Source: Bacillota bacterium
Lineage (GTDB): Bacteria; Bacillota; Clostridia; Lachnospirales; Lachnospiraceae
Assembly: GCA_023458035.1 (NCBI GenBank)
Contig: JAEXAX010000031.1
Span: forward strand, 33,274 to 97,273
Direction of reading: 5' to 3'
Length of the DNA stretch: 64,000 nucleotides
The notes below the pieces were generated by a model, which saw nothing but the letters and a program-made list of their open reading frames with translations, was not told where the DNA came from and did no database searches. Each line of letters starts with the position of its first letter. The stretch's first letter is position 1. The translations under genes and the position numbers were made by a program. Shown here piece by piece: positions 50,187 through 56,834 of the stretch.

Positions 50187-51071
50187 TCATCGTCTTTTAA
50201 AGCCCTCGCCGATGATCTCATCGAATTCGCCGATGATGATAAAGGCATTCGGATCGACATGCAGAGCAATATTTTTTAATTTTGGGAATTCGTTTCGGCG
50301 CACGGCGCAGAGAATGATATTTTGTTCCTCCCCGGAAAAAGCGCCGCGGCCGTTGAGGAAGGTGACTCCGCGGTCCAGGTCCGTTAGGATGACATCGGCG
50401 ATCTGACGGGTATGTTTGGATATGACATAAACGATCGCCCCCTTGTCCGTACCGTAGAGGATGCTGTCAACCACACGGCTGGTGCAGAACAAACTGATCA
50501 TACCGAACATGCCGCTCTCCAAATCGCGAAATACATAGATAGAGCTGAGCAGGATAAGGGTATCAATGATCAAAAATGCCCGGCCGATGGAAACATGCGG
50601 GCGTTTCAGCTTGATCAGGTAAGACATGATATCGGTGCCGCCGGTGGTGGAACCGCTGGTGAAAATGATACCGATACCGACGCCGACCAGGATACCGCCG
50701 AATAAGGAACCGAGTAACCGGTTGCCGGTATAGACAGGCAGCAGGTGAGGCAGGAAGATATCGATGATAACGGTGACCATCAGGATCGAACGCAGGGTCT
50801 TTACGGTCAGCATCTTACCCAGGAAGAGCCAGCTTAGGATCAATAAGGGAACGTTGATCATAAAGTTTAAACTGCCCAGAGGCAGAAACGGCCAGATATA
50901 ATGGATGACGATCGACATACCGGAGATACCGCCCGGCGCAATCTTGGCAGGATTGACAAAGACGTAGATACCAATCGAAAAAATGATACAGCCGATGATA
51001 TCAAGTGCCAGATTTTTTGCCATTTGCGGCAAGGCTTCCTTGGTCAGATAGCGATCAATGTACTTTTGCAT
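50187..51071 (-). CDS. YitT family membrane protein (DUF161/DUF2179)
   Basis: 294 residues, five membrane helices in the first 190 residues (ALDIIGCIIFSIGIYVFVN, MINVPLLILSWLFLG, SILMVTVIIDIFLPHLLP, LLGSLFGGILVGVGIGIIF), including the glycine-rich GSTTGGTDIMSYL loop. The C-terminal cytoplasmic DUF2179 domain has ADVILTDLDRGVTFLNGRGAF and LHVDPNAFIIIGEFDEIIGEG. The family is widespread in Firmicutes; function unclear. A near-consensus promoter is seen upstream. Confidence 0.88.
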   Translation of the reverse strand: MQKYIDRYLTKEALPQMAKNLALDIIGCIIFSIGIYVFVNPAKIAPGGISGMSIVIHYIWPFLPLGSLNFMINVPLLILSWLFLGKMLTVKTLRSILMVTVIIDIFLPHLLPVYTGNRLLGSLFGGILVGVGIGIIFTSGSTTGGTDIMSYLIKLKRPHVSIGRAFLIIDTLILLSSIYVFRDLESGMFGMISLFCTSRVVDSILYGTDKGAIVYVISKHTRQIADVILTDLDRGVTFLNGRGAFSGEEQNIILCAVRRNEFPKLKNIALHVDPNAFIIIGEFDEIIGEGFKRR

Positions 51072-51106
51072 GAAGCAGACCTCCTAAAAAAATACTCATG
51101 TGTTTA

Positions 51107-51135
51107 ATCATAGCACTTGCCTGTCGAAAACTCAA
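51107..51135 (-). promoter_or_regulatory. Sigma-A promoter for the yitT-like gene
   Basis: Reverse-strand TTGAGT (51130-51135) and TATGAT (51107-51112), spacing 17. Confidence 0.6.
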
Positions 51136-51157
51136 ATAAAAAACTAAAAAACACCCC

Positions 51158-51186
51158 TTTACAAAGGTGAGCGTTTAAGTTATAAT
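51158..51186 (+). promoter_or_regulatory. Sigma-A promoter for cysK
   Basis: TTTACA (51158-51163) and TATAAT (51181-51186), spacing 17, about 60 bases before the coding start. The -35 to -10 span is a plausible place for sulfur-responsive repression, but no operator could be recognised. Confidence 0.75.
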
Positions 51187-51248
51187 TCAAAATACAGATA
51201 AAACATATGTACAATATAGGGAATAAATGATCACAGAGGAGGAAAATT

Positions 51249-52181
51249 ATGAGTTTAGTGAAGAGTGTAGTGGAATTAGTAGGACAAACTCCGTTACTGG
51301 AGGCCAAGCGTCTGACGGCCGGGCAGGGCGTGCAGGCAAAGATATTTGCAAAGCTGGAATATTTAAATCCGACCGGCAGTGTGAAGGACAGAGCCGCTGC
51401 CGCCATGCTGGAAGCCGCAGAGGCGGCCGGCTTACTAAAAGAAGGCTCGACTATCATCGAACCGACTTCGGGAAACACCGGCATCGGTCTGGCGTCTATG
51501 GGCGCCGTTAAGGGGTATCAGGTGATTTTGGTGATGCCGGAGACCATGACCGTAGAAAGAAGAAATATATTGAAGGCTTATGGCGCAAAGCTGTATCTGA
51601 CAGACGGCGCAAAGGGCATGAAGGGAGCCATCGCCAAAGCGGAAGAGCTGTTGGCCAAAATCGACGGTGCCTTTATGCCGTCACAGTTTGAGAATAAGGC
51701 CAACACAGAGGCTCATTATCGGACCACCGGGCCGGAGATCTGGTCTGATTTGGACGGTCAGGTAGACGTACTGGTGGCCGGCATCGGCACCGGCGGTACC
51801 CTTACCGGCACGGGCCGTTATCTGAGAGAGAAAAACCCGAATTTGACCATTGTCGGAGTTGAGCCGGCGGGTTCGCCCTTCCTCAGCAAGGGCTGCGTTG
51901 GACCGCATCGGATCTACGGCATCGGCGCCGGTTTCAGACCGGGTCTGCTGGATCTGGGACATTATGACAGGCTGGTCACGGTAGATGATATGGATGCTTT
52001 TGCCATGGCAAAGGAATTTGGCCGGGCTGAAGGCATTCTGGTAGGCGTTTCATCCGGAGCGGCCCTGCATGCAGCCTATGAATTGGCGCGGCAGCCGGAG
52101 TATGCGGGAAAGAATATTGTAGTGGTTTTACCGGATTCGGCGGATCGCTACTTTTCTACTCCGCTATTTGTAGAAAACTAA
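51249..52181 (+). CDS. cysK: Cysteine synthase (O-acetylserine sulfhydrylase)
   Basis: PLP enzyme making cysteine from O-acetylserine and sulfide; 310 residues. The PLP lysine is K46 in NPTGSVKDRAA, and the substrate loop TSGNTG is at 73-78. The phosphate-binding GTGGTLTG loop and the late VVVLPDSADRY are also present. GAGGAGG supports the start. cysE follows at once, with its own promoter, and a CymR-like regulator comes next; in B. subtilis CysK binds CymR as a sensor, so the three may form one regulatory unit. Confidence 0.95.
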   Translation: MSLVKSVVELVGQTPLLEAKRLTAGQGVQAKIFAKLEYLNPTGSVKDRAAAAMLEAAEAAGLLKEGSTIIEPTSGNTGIGLASMGAVKGYQVILVMPETMTVERRNILKAYGAKLYLTDGAKGMKGAIAKAEELLAKIDGAFMPSQFENKANTEAHYRTTGPEIWSDLDGQVDVLVAGIGTGGTLTGTGRYLREKNPNLTIVGVEPAGSPFLSKGCVGPHRIYGIGAGFRPGLLDLGHYDRLVTVDDMDAFAMAKEFGRAEGILVGVSSGAALHAAYELARQPEYAGKNIVVVLPDSADRYFSTPLFVEN

Positions 52182-52191
52182 GTTCCGGCAC

Positions 52192-52220
52192 TTGCATTCG
52201 TGAACGATTGCTCCTATAAT
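52192..52220 (+). promoter_or_regulatory. Sigma-A promoter for cysE
   Basis: TTGCAT (52192-52197) and perfect TATAAT (52215-52220), spacing 17. The -10 box overlaps an upstream ATG, which supports the later ATG 52249 as the real start. Confidence 0.78.
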
Positions 52221-52248
52221 GATACTAATCTTGAAAGGAAGTAAAATT

Positions 52249-53148
52249 ATGGGGAACAGAGCGAGCTGGGAAGATAAAACTGAGGTCGAGATAGCCGCCC
52301 GATTGAAGGAACTATATAAAGAAGATGAAGTGTTTATGCGTGACGCGGCCGGCCTGCCGAGCCGCAGCGCCGTTATAACCATATTGCGGTATCTGCGTCA
52401 GGTCTTCTTTCCGAATTATTTTCGCCATGAGCAGGAATGTGTCAACGAATCACTGGCATTGGAAACCAGATTGACATTACTGCATGATCTTTTGTATCGG
52501 CAGGTGGACAAGGCGCTGTTATATACCAGATCGGCCTGTGATCACCACACCTGCAAGCAGATGACGCAGCAGATCTGTACAGAATTTATGAAGACGCTGC
52601 CGAAGATTCAGGAATTGCTGAGAAAAGATATTCAGGCAGCCTATGACGGAGATCCGGCAGCAGAGAGTAAGGAAAGCATTATTCTCTCTTATCCGGGATT
52701 GTTCGCTGTTTATATTTACCGCGTGGCTCATGAACTGTATGAGCTGCGGGTGCCTTTGATTCCGAGGATGATGACCGAATACGCCCACAGCGGAACAGGC
52801 ATTGATATTCATGCCGGAGCCAGGATCGGCGAATACTTCTTTATCGACCATGGCACCGGGGTGGTCATAGGTGAAACGACTGTGATCGGCAGTCATGTAA
52901 AGATATATCAGGGCGTGACTCTGGGCGGTCTGTCAACCAAGGCCGGTCAGCAGCTGGCCGGAGTGAAACGACATCCGACCATTGAGGATGAGGTGACCAT
53001 CTATTCCGGCGCCAGCATTTTGGGCGGTGAGACGGTTATCGGCAGCGGCAGCACCATTGGAGGCAATGTATTTATCACGGCTTCGATTCCGCCCAATACC
53101 CGGGTGGCGGTTGATGATATCAAACTTAAATTAAAGACAAGGGAGTAA
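52249..53148 (+). CDS. cysE: Serine O-acetyltransferase
   Basis: Makes O-acetylserine from serine and acetyl-CoA, feeding CysK. 299 residues from ATG 52249 (AGGAAG 7 bases upstream). An N-terminal helical domain (about 1-165) precedes the left-handed beta helix: GIDIHAGARIGEYFFIDHGTGVVIGETTVIG (hexapeptide repeats) with the catalytic His in DHGTGVVIGE, then GVTLGGLSTKAG and HPTIEDEVTIYSGASILGG. The C-terminal segment after IPPNTRVAVDDI may be the CysK-binding tail. Slightly longer than EpsC-type enzymes because of the N-terminal domain. Confidence 0.93.
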   Translation: MGNRASWEDKTEVEIAARLKELYKEDEVFMRDAAGLPSRSAVITILRYLRQVFFPNYFRHEQECVNESLALETRLTLLHDLLYRQVDKALLYTRSACDHHTCKQMTQQICTEFMKTLPKIQELLRKDIQAAYDGDPAAESKESIILSYPGLFAVYIYRVAHELYELRVPLIPRMMTEYAHSGTGIDIHAGARIGEYFFIDHGTGVVIGETTVIGSHVKIYQGVTLGGLSTKAGQQLAGVKRHPTIEDEVTIYSGASILGGETVIGSGSTIGGNVFITASIPPNTRVAVDDIKLKLKTRE

Positions 53149-53157
53149 AGACAGAAG

Positions 53158-53586
53158 ATGATAATTTCAACAAAAGGAAGATATGCCCTGCGTGTGATGA
53201 TGGATCTGGCGGTGCGCGGGCTGGAGCAGCCGGTACGGGTGAAGGATATTTCGGCCAGACAGGATATTTCTCAGAAATATTTGGAGCAGATCATTTCCGT
53301 CCTGAGCAAGGCCGGTTATGTCAGCAGCGTGCGCGGACCGAAGGGCGGCTATATCCTGGCCGGAAAGCCGGAAGATTATCTGGTGGGCGATATCCTGCGT
53401 CTGGCAGAGGGGGGCTTAAGCTGTATTTCGATCCATGAAACAGAGAGCGGACAGAACGCGGAGGAGAGCGTGACCATGCGTCTTTGGAATGAGATTGATG
53501 CTGCCATTACTAAAGTGGTGGATACCTACACCCTGCAGGATCTGGTCAGCTGGAAAATGGAAGATGTATATGACTATATGATCTGA
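53158..53586 (+). CDS. Rrf2 family regulator, CymR-like
   Basis: 142-residue winged-helix repressor starting MIISTKGRYALRVMMDLAVRG, with the recognition region SARQDISQKYLEQIISVLSKAGYVSSVRGPKGGY. Only one cysteine is present, so it lacks the three-Cys Fe-S cluster site of IscR and fits the CymR cysteine-metabolism branch. Its position 9 bases after cysE and close to cysK supports that. CymR typically represses sulfur genes with CysK as partner. C-terminal region TYTLQDLVSWKMEDVYDYMI is also CymR-like. Confidence 0.82.
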   Translation: MIISTKGRYALRVMMDLAVRGLEQPVRVKDISARQDISQKYLEQIISVLSKAGYVSSVRGPKGGYILAGKPEDYLVGDILRLAEGGLSCISIHETESGQNAEESVTMRLWNEIDAAITKVVDTYTLQDLVSWKMEDVYDYMI

Positions 53587-53598
53587 TTATGATATAAT
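53570..53598 (+). promoter_or_regulatory. Possible promoter for the DUF1292 gene
   Basis: ATGACT (53570-53575) and TATAAT (53593-53598), spacing 17, starting in the last codons of the Rrf2 gene. Confidence 0.5.
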
Positions 53599-53665
53599 CA
53601 AATCGGCAATATATTCACCGTTTGTAAAAACGGAGCGATTTTCTGAAGAAGAGAGGTATGAAAGC

Positions 53666-53968
53666 ATGGGATATGAGCATGAGAATGAAGAGTTGGAAGA
53701 GTTTGCAACTGTAACATTGACCCTGGATGATGATCAGGAAGTAGAGTGTGAGATTATTACGATCTTTGAAGTAGGTGAAAAGGAATACATCGCCCTGACG
53801 CCTCTGGGCGAAGAGGAAGAGGAGGAAGCAGAGGTCTTTATCTACGAATTTATTGACAATGGCGAGGATGCCGAGCCGGAGTTAAAAAACATCGAAGATG
53901 ATGAAGAGTATCTGAAGGTGGCGGACGAACTGGACCGTATTTTTGATGAGATGGACGTGGAAGAATAA
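53666..53968 (+). CDS. DUF1292 (YrzB-like) acidic protein
   Basis: 100 residues, extremely acidic, with the DUF1292 pattern FATVTLTLDDDQEVECEIITIFEVGEKEYIALTPLGE and an acidic linker before VFIYEFI. Common beside the ruvX/yrzL genes in Firmicutes; here it is beside rpiA. Function unknown. AGAGG precedes the ATG. The next gene starts 14 bases after the stop. Confidence 0.85.
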   Translation: MGYEHENEELEEFATVTLTLDDDQEVECEIITIFEVGEKEYIALTPLGEEEEEEAEVFIYEFIDNGEDAEPELKNIEDDEEYLKVADELDRIFDEMDVEE

Positions 53969-53982
53969 GTGAGGCAGCATAG

Positions 53983-54654
53983 ATGAATCAGAAGCAAATC
54001 GCAGGTGAAGCAGCGGCCGCTTTGATTCAGGATGGAATGGTGGTGGGACTGGGAACCGGCTCCACCGCCTTCTATATGATTCAAAAGCTGGGCGAAATGG
54101 TAAAAAACGGCTTATCGGTGACAGCCGTGGCGACTTCCGCAGAGAGCGCCGCACTGGCCGAGGAGCTGGGGATAACGGTGGTGGATATCAATGAGGTGGA
54201 TCATATCGATATCGATATCGACGGAGTGGATGAGATCGATCCGGACGGAAATGTGATTAAAGGCGGCGGCGGTGCTTTGCTGCGAGAAAAGATTGTTTCG
54301 CGGCTGGCTAAAGAAACCGTCTGGGTGATGGATGCCGGCAAGGAGGTAGCGGCCATCGGTGCCTTTCCGTTACCGGTAGAGATCGTTCGGTACGGTCACC
54401 GTCATACCTTAAAAGCCATGGAGGATGCCGGCTTGTCACCGGCACTGCGTTGCAGAAACGGCGAGGTCTATATCACAGATAATGGAAATTATATTGCTGA
54501 TCTGCACCTCAGTGCGCCGATCGATATTCCGCGGGTGGTGGCGGTACTGACCGCTATTCCCGGGGTGGTGGAGCATGGTCTGTTCCTCGGGATGGGCTCC
54601 CGACGATTTGTCGGAACGGATGCCGGAGTCGTGAGCAGGAAAGAAAAAAAATAA
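53983..54654 (+). CDS. rpiA: Ribose-5-phosphate isomerase A
   Basis: Interconverts ribose-5-phosphate and ribulose-5-phosphate in the pentose phosphate pathway; 223 residues. Motifs are VVGLGTGSTAFYMIQKLGE, the active-site IDIDIDGVDEIDPDGNVIKGGGGALLREKIV (DGVDE where DGADE is usual) and a C-terminal substrate segment ending MGSRRFVGTDAGV. A GAGG ribosome site precedes the ATG, and a terminator follows the stop. Confidence 0.93.
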   Translation: MNQKQIAGEAAAALIQDGMVVGLGTGSTAFYMIQKLGEMVKNGLSVTAVATSAESAALAEELGITVVDINEVDHIDIDIDGVDEIDPDGNVIKGGGGALLREKIVSRLAKETVWVMDAGKEVAAIGAFPLPVEIVRYGHRHTLKAMEDAGLSPALRCRNGEVYITDNGNYIADLHLSAPIDIPRVVAVLTAIPGVVEHGLFLGMGSRRFVGTDAGVVSRKEKK

Positions 54655-54672
54655 TATAATCCGTACACAAAG

Positions 54673-54702
54673 AGCTATCCTGTTCAACCGGGATGGCTTT
54701 TT
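54673..54702 (+). terminator. Terminator after rpiA
   Basis: AGCTATCC (54673-54680) pairs with GGATGGCT (54691-54698) with one wobble, followed by TTTT. Confidence 0.75.
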
Positions 54703-54710
54703 GTTGCTTG

Positions 54711-54739
54711 TTGCATTTCATACAAAAAAATAGTATAAT
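54711..54739 (+). promoter_or_regulatory. Sigma-A promoter for the secreted orphan gene
   Basis: TTGCAT (54711-54716) and TATAAT (54734-54739), spacing 17. The leader of about 115 bases carries a 6-codon mini-frame with its own ribosome site (MYKRFV, 54811-54831). Confidence 0.72.
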
Positions 54740-54859
54740 CAAATAAAAAATATATCTTATCACCAATGTAATGATGCATGATATGAAAATCACATAAGGG
54801 GGAGATTCCAATGTATAAACGTTTTGTGTAAGCAACTTGGTTTGATAAGGGGGATAATT

Positions 54860-55540
54860 ATGAAAAAATACTTTAGATTTTTTTTACTTGCTGTAGCAGT
54901 CTCTTTATCATGTAAAGGCGCAATCCTTAAGTCTGAGGCTGTTTCTGCAAAAGTTGAATTATTAAATGACTCTATAGAATTGGTTGATCAAAATGTTGTT
55001 GAAGAAGTGTCTTTCATTGATATTGATGGGGCGGTTGTTAAAATGACTAGATTTTCGACACCCGATGGAGTTGCAAGTCTGACGATTTCAAGAAATGATG
55101 TGAGTAAAACAAGGGAAATGAATGTGGATTTTGTAAGTTTGGTATCTGAAAGTCGGAAATCGAATAGGCTAATTGCGACGCGTGAAAGCGGCACAGTGGA
55201 TGTTTTTCTGGGAACAGCTTCAACGGTAACTTATTTTGGACCAGAGTATTATGTGGCATCTGATCTTGCTTCAGCTATTGCCGATTCTATCCCTAACATT
55301 ACACTTTCGAATGCATTTAAGATTGCATCCTATATATTTGATTTGTACGCCAAGCCAACACCGTTATGGGTTAAAAAAGTCACATTCTCTTATGAGGTTC
55401 ATGGTGCTGGTGGCGGAGGCTTCTTGGGATATTATCACATGAAAGATGCATTTTACTCATATACATCTAAAGATACAACCGGTCCAGATTATATTCAAGT
55501 GACTTATGAGGACAGGTATGGGACAACGCCAGGCCTATAA
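54860..55540 (+). CDS. Secreted orphan protein, AT-rich
   Basis: 226 residues, not recognised. A signal peptide is clear (MKKYFRFFLLAVAVSLSCKG, hydrophobic core, then an Ala-x-Ala-like site near SEAVSA, about residue 30). The mature part is beta-rich: TRFSTPDGVASLTISRNDV, YFGPEYYVASDLASAIADSIP and a Gly-rich VHGAGGGGFLGYYHM near the end. No membrane anchor or lipobox is evident. DNA is clearly AT-richer than its neighbours. AGGGGGA precedes the ATG; the longer upstream frame to 54824 is discarded. It has its own promoter, so it may be a recently acquired single gene. Confidence 0.68.
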   Translation: MKKYFRFFLLAVAVSLSCKGAILKSEAVSAKVELLNDSIELVDQNVVEEVSFIDIDGAVVKMTRFSTPDGVASLTISRNDVSKTREMNVDFVSLVSESRKSNRLIATRESGTVDVFLGTASTVTYFGPEYYVASDLASAIADSIPNITLSNAFKIASYIFDLYAKPTPLWVKKVTFSYEVHGAGGGGFLGYYHMKDAFYSYTSKDTTGPDYIQVTYEDRYGTTPGL

Positions 55541-55571
55541 ATAAAAATGATACCAAGGAGGTTCTGCTGAG

Positions 55572-56228
55572 ATGAAGAAAAGACTCAATTATATCAAATG
55601 GGGGGCAGCTATATTGGTAGTCGTGCTGCTGATGCTGCATTGGTTGGTGCCGGTCGATACGATGCTGTTTCGGATCTTAGCTACAGTGGTTTTCTTCGCA
55701 GTGGTTTTGCCGTTTAATCTGTATCAAGCGATCAAGAAGGGAAAATTAAAACAATCCGATATATTGACCACCGGACTGGTGGTGGTGATCGGTATTGTGG
55801 TGATGTTCACGGTATTGATGAGACCGAATCGGACCAAAACTGCCCTTGAAGCTATCTTGGCCGGTCCGAATATGTCCTTGGTGGCAGCCTATGAAAATGC
55901 GCAGGAAGCGAAGGTCACCAATCACGAGACCACGGCCCTTGAACGGATGCGCAAGACGCTGGCCCAGATGGGTTTAACCGGAGATATTAAATCTTACTGT
56001 GAAGGCAATGCATTCACCATGTATCATGTGTCATTAGCCAAAGAGGGGGCAAAGGCGACTGTGGAGTCTGTGAACACCGAGGGAGGCGGAGAAAGAATCT
56101 CCTTTACAGCCAAGATTAAAGTAGAGTCATCATCAGGAATGACCACCAAAGAGGTGAAGGGAGTGGCGATTCCGGTCACTCCGTCAACGCCGGGTGAGGA
56201 GATACAGATCATCGAGTTTACAGAGTAG
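55572..56228 (+). CDS. Hypothetical membrane protein
   Basis: 218 residues. Three membrane helices lie in the first 90 residues (YIKWGAAILVVVLLMLHWLV, LFRILATVVFFAVVLPFNLY, ILTTGLVVVIGIVVMFTVLM). A soluble domain of about 125 residues follows, starting TKTALEAILAGPNMSLVAAYENAQ and ending with IQIIEFTE. No family recognised. Composition is normal for the window. AAGGAGG directly precedes the ATG region. A strong terminator follows. Confidence 0.65.
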   Translation: MKKRLNYIKWGAAILVVVLLMLHWLVPVDTMLFRILATVVFFAVVLPFNLYQAIKKGKLKQSDILTTGLVVVIGIVVMFTVLMRPNRTKTALEAILAGPNMSLVAAYENAQEAKVTNHETTALERMRKTLAQMGLTGDIKSYCEGNAFTMYHVSLAKEGAKATVESVNTEGGGERISFTAKIKVESSSGMTTKEVKGVAIPVTPSTPGEEIQIIEFTE

Positions 56229-56246
56229 AACAAAAATGAACGTTCA

Positions 56247-56277
56247 GGCGAGTGGCAGGAAAGCCACTCGCCTTTTT
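56247..56277 (+). terminator. Strong terminator after the membrane orphan
   Basis: GGCGAGTGGC (56247-56256) pairs perfectly with GCCACTCGCC (56263-56272) over a 6-base loop, followed by TTTTT. Confidence 0.9.
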
Positions 56278-56334
56278 CAACGTAAAATCATCGGTTTACC
56301 ATCTGCCGAGCTTCATCTTCCTGCTTCCTTTTAG

Positions 56335-56376
56335 TTGAAAAACAGTGCTATTTGTGTTAGTATTCATATAACACAA
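56335..56376 (+). promoter_or_regulatory. Promoter and dyad operator for the GntR gene
   Basis: TTGAAA (56335-56340) and TAGTAT (56358-56363), spacing 17. The inverted repeat TTGTGTTA (56352-56359) and TAACACAA (56369-56376) overlaps the -10 box, in the position and form of a GntR autoregulatory operator. Confidence 0.6.
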
Positions 56377-56396
56377 TCAACAGGGTGGGTGAAAAG

Positions 56397-56768
56397 ATGA
56401 GAATAGAAATTGATTTTAACAGTGAAGAAGCGATTTACATCCAGCTTCGTAATCAGATCATCCTTGGTATCGCCACTTCGATGATCCGTGAGGGAGATAC
56501 TCTGCCGTCGGTTCGTCAGCTGGCGGATACCATCGGTATCAATATGCATACGGTCAATAAGGCTTACGCTGTCCTGCGGCAGGAGGGGATCGTCACCATT
56601 GACCGCCGTCGCGGCGCAGTTATCGCCATTGATATGGATAAGCTGCATGCCCTGCAGGAGATGAGGGACGGCCTGCGGGTGATCTTGGCCAAGGGCTGTT
56701 GTAAGAATATTTCCCGGGCAGAGGTGCATGAGCTGGTTGATGATTTGTTCGATGGTTACGATGCCTGA
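56397..56768 (+). CDS. GntR family transcriptional regulator (YtrA-like)
   Basis: About 123 residues: a GntR winged helix (EAIYIQLRNQIILGIATSMIREGDTLPSVRQLADTIGINMHTVNKAYAVLRQEGIV) followed by a short C-terminal helical tail, the YtrA layout. YtrA-type regulators usually control an adjacent ABC exporter; none follows here, and clpC lies 66 bases downstream. The ATG at 56397 is used. An overlapping dyad suggests autorepression. Confidence 0.85.
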   Translation: MRIEIDFNSEEAIYIQLRNQIILGIATSMIREGDTLPSVRQLADTIGINMHTVNKAYAVLRQEGIVTIDRRRGAVIAIDMDKLHALQEMRDGLRVILAKGCCKNISRAEVHELVDDLFDGYDA

Positions 56769-56834
56769 AGCAGAGGCCGCTTACGAGAAAAGGCCTGCGC
56801 CGGCAATATTTAGTTTATTAGATGAGGAGAATAT

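Noticed and set aside
50156..50190. Terminator between greA and the yitT-like gene
   Set aside because: Only 15 bases separate the stops and no stable hairpin with a T-run is visible.
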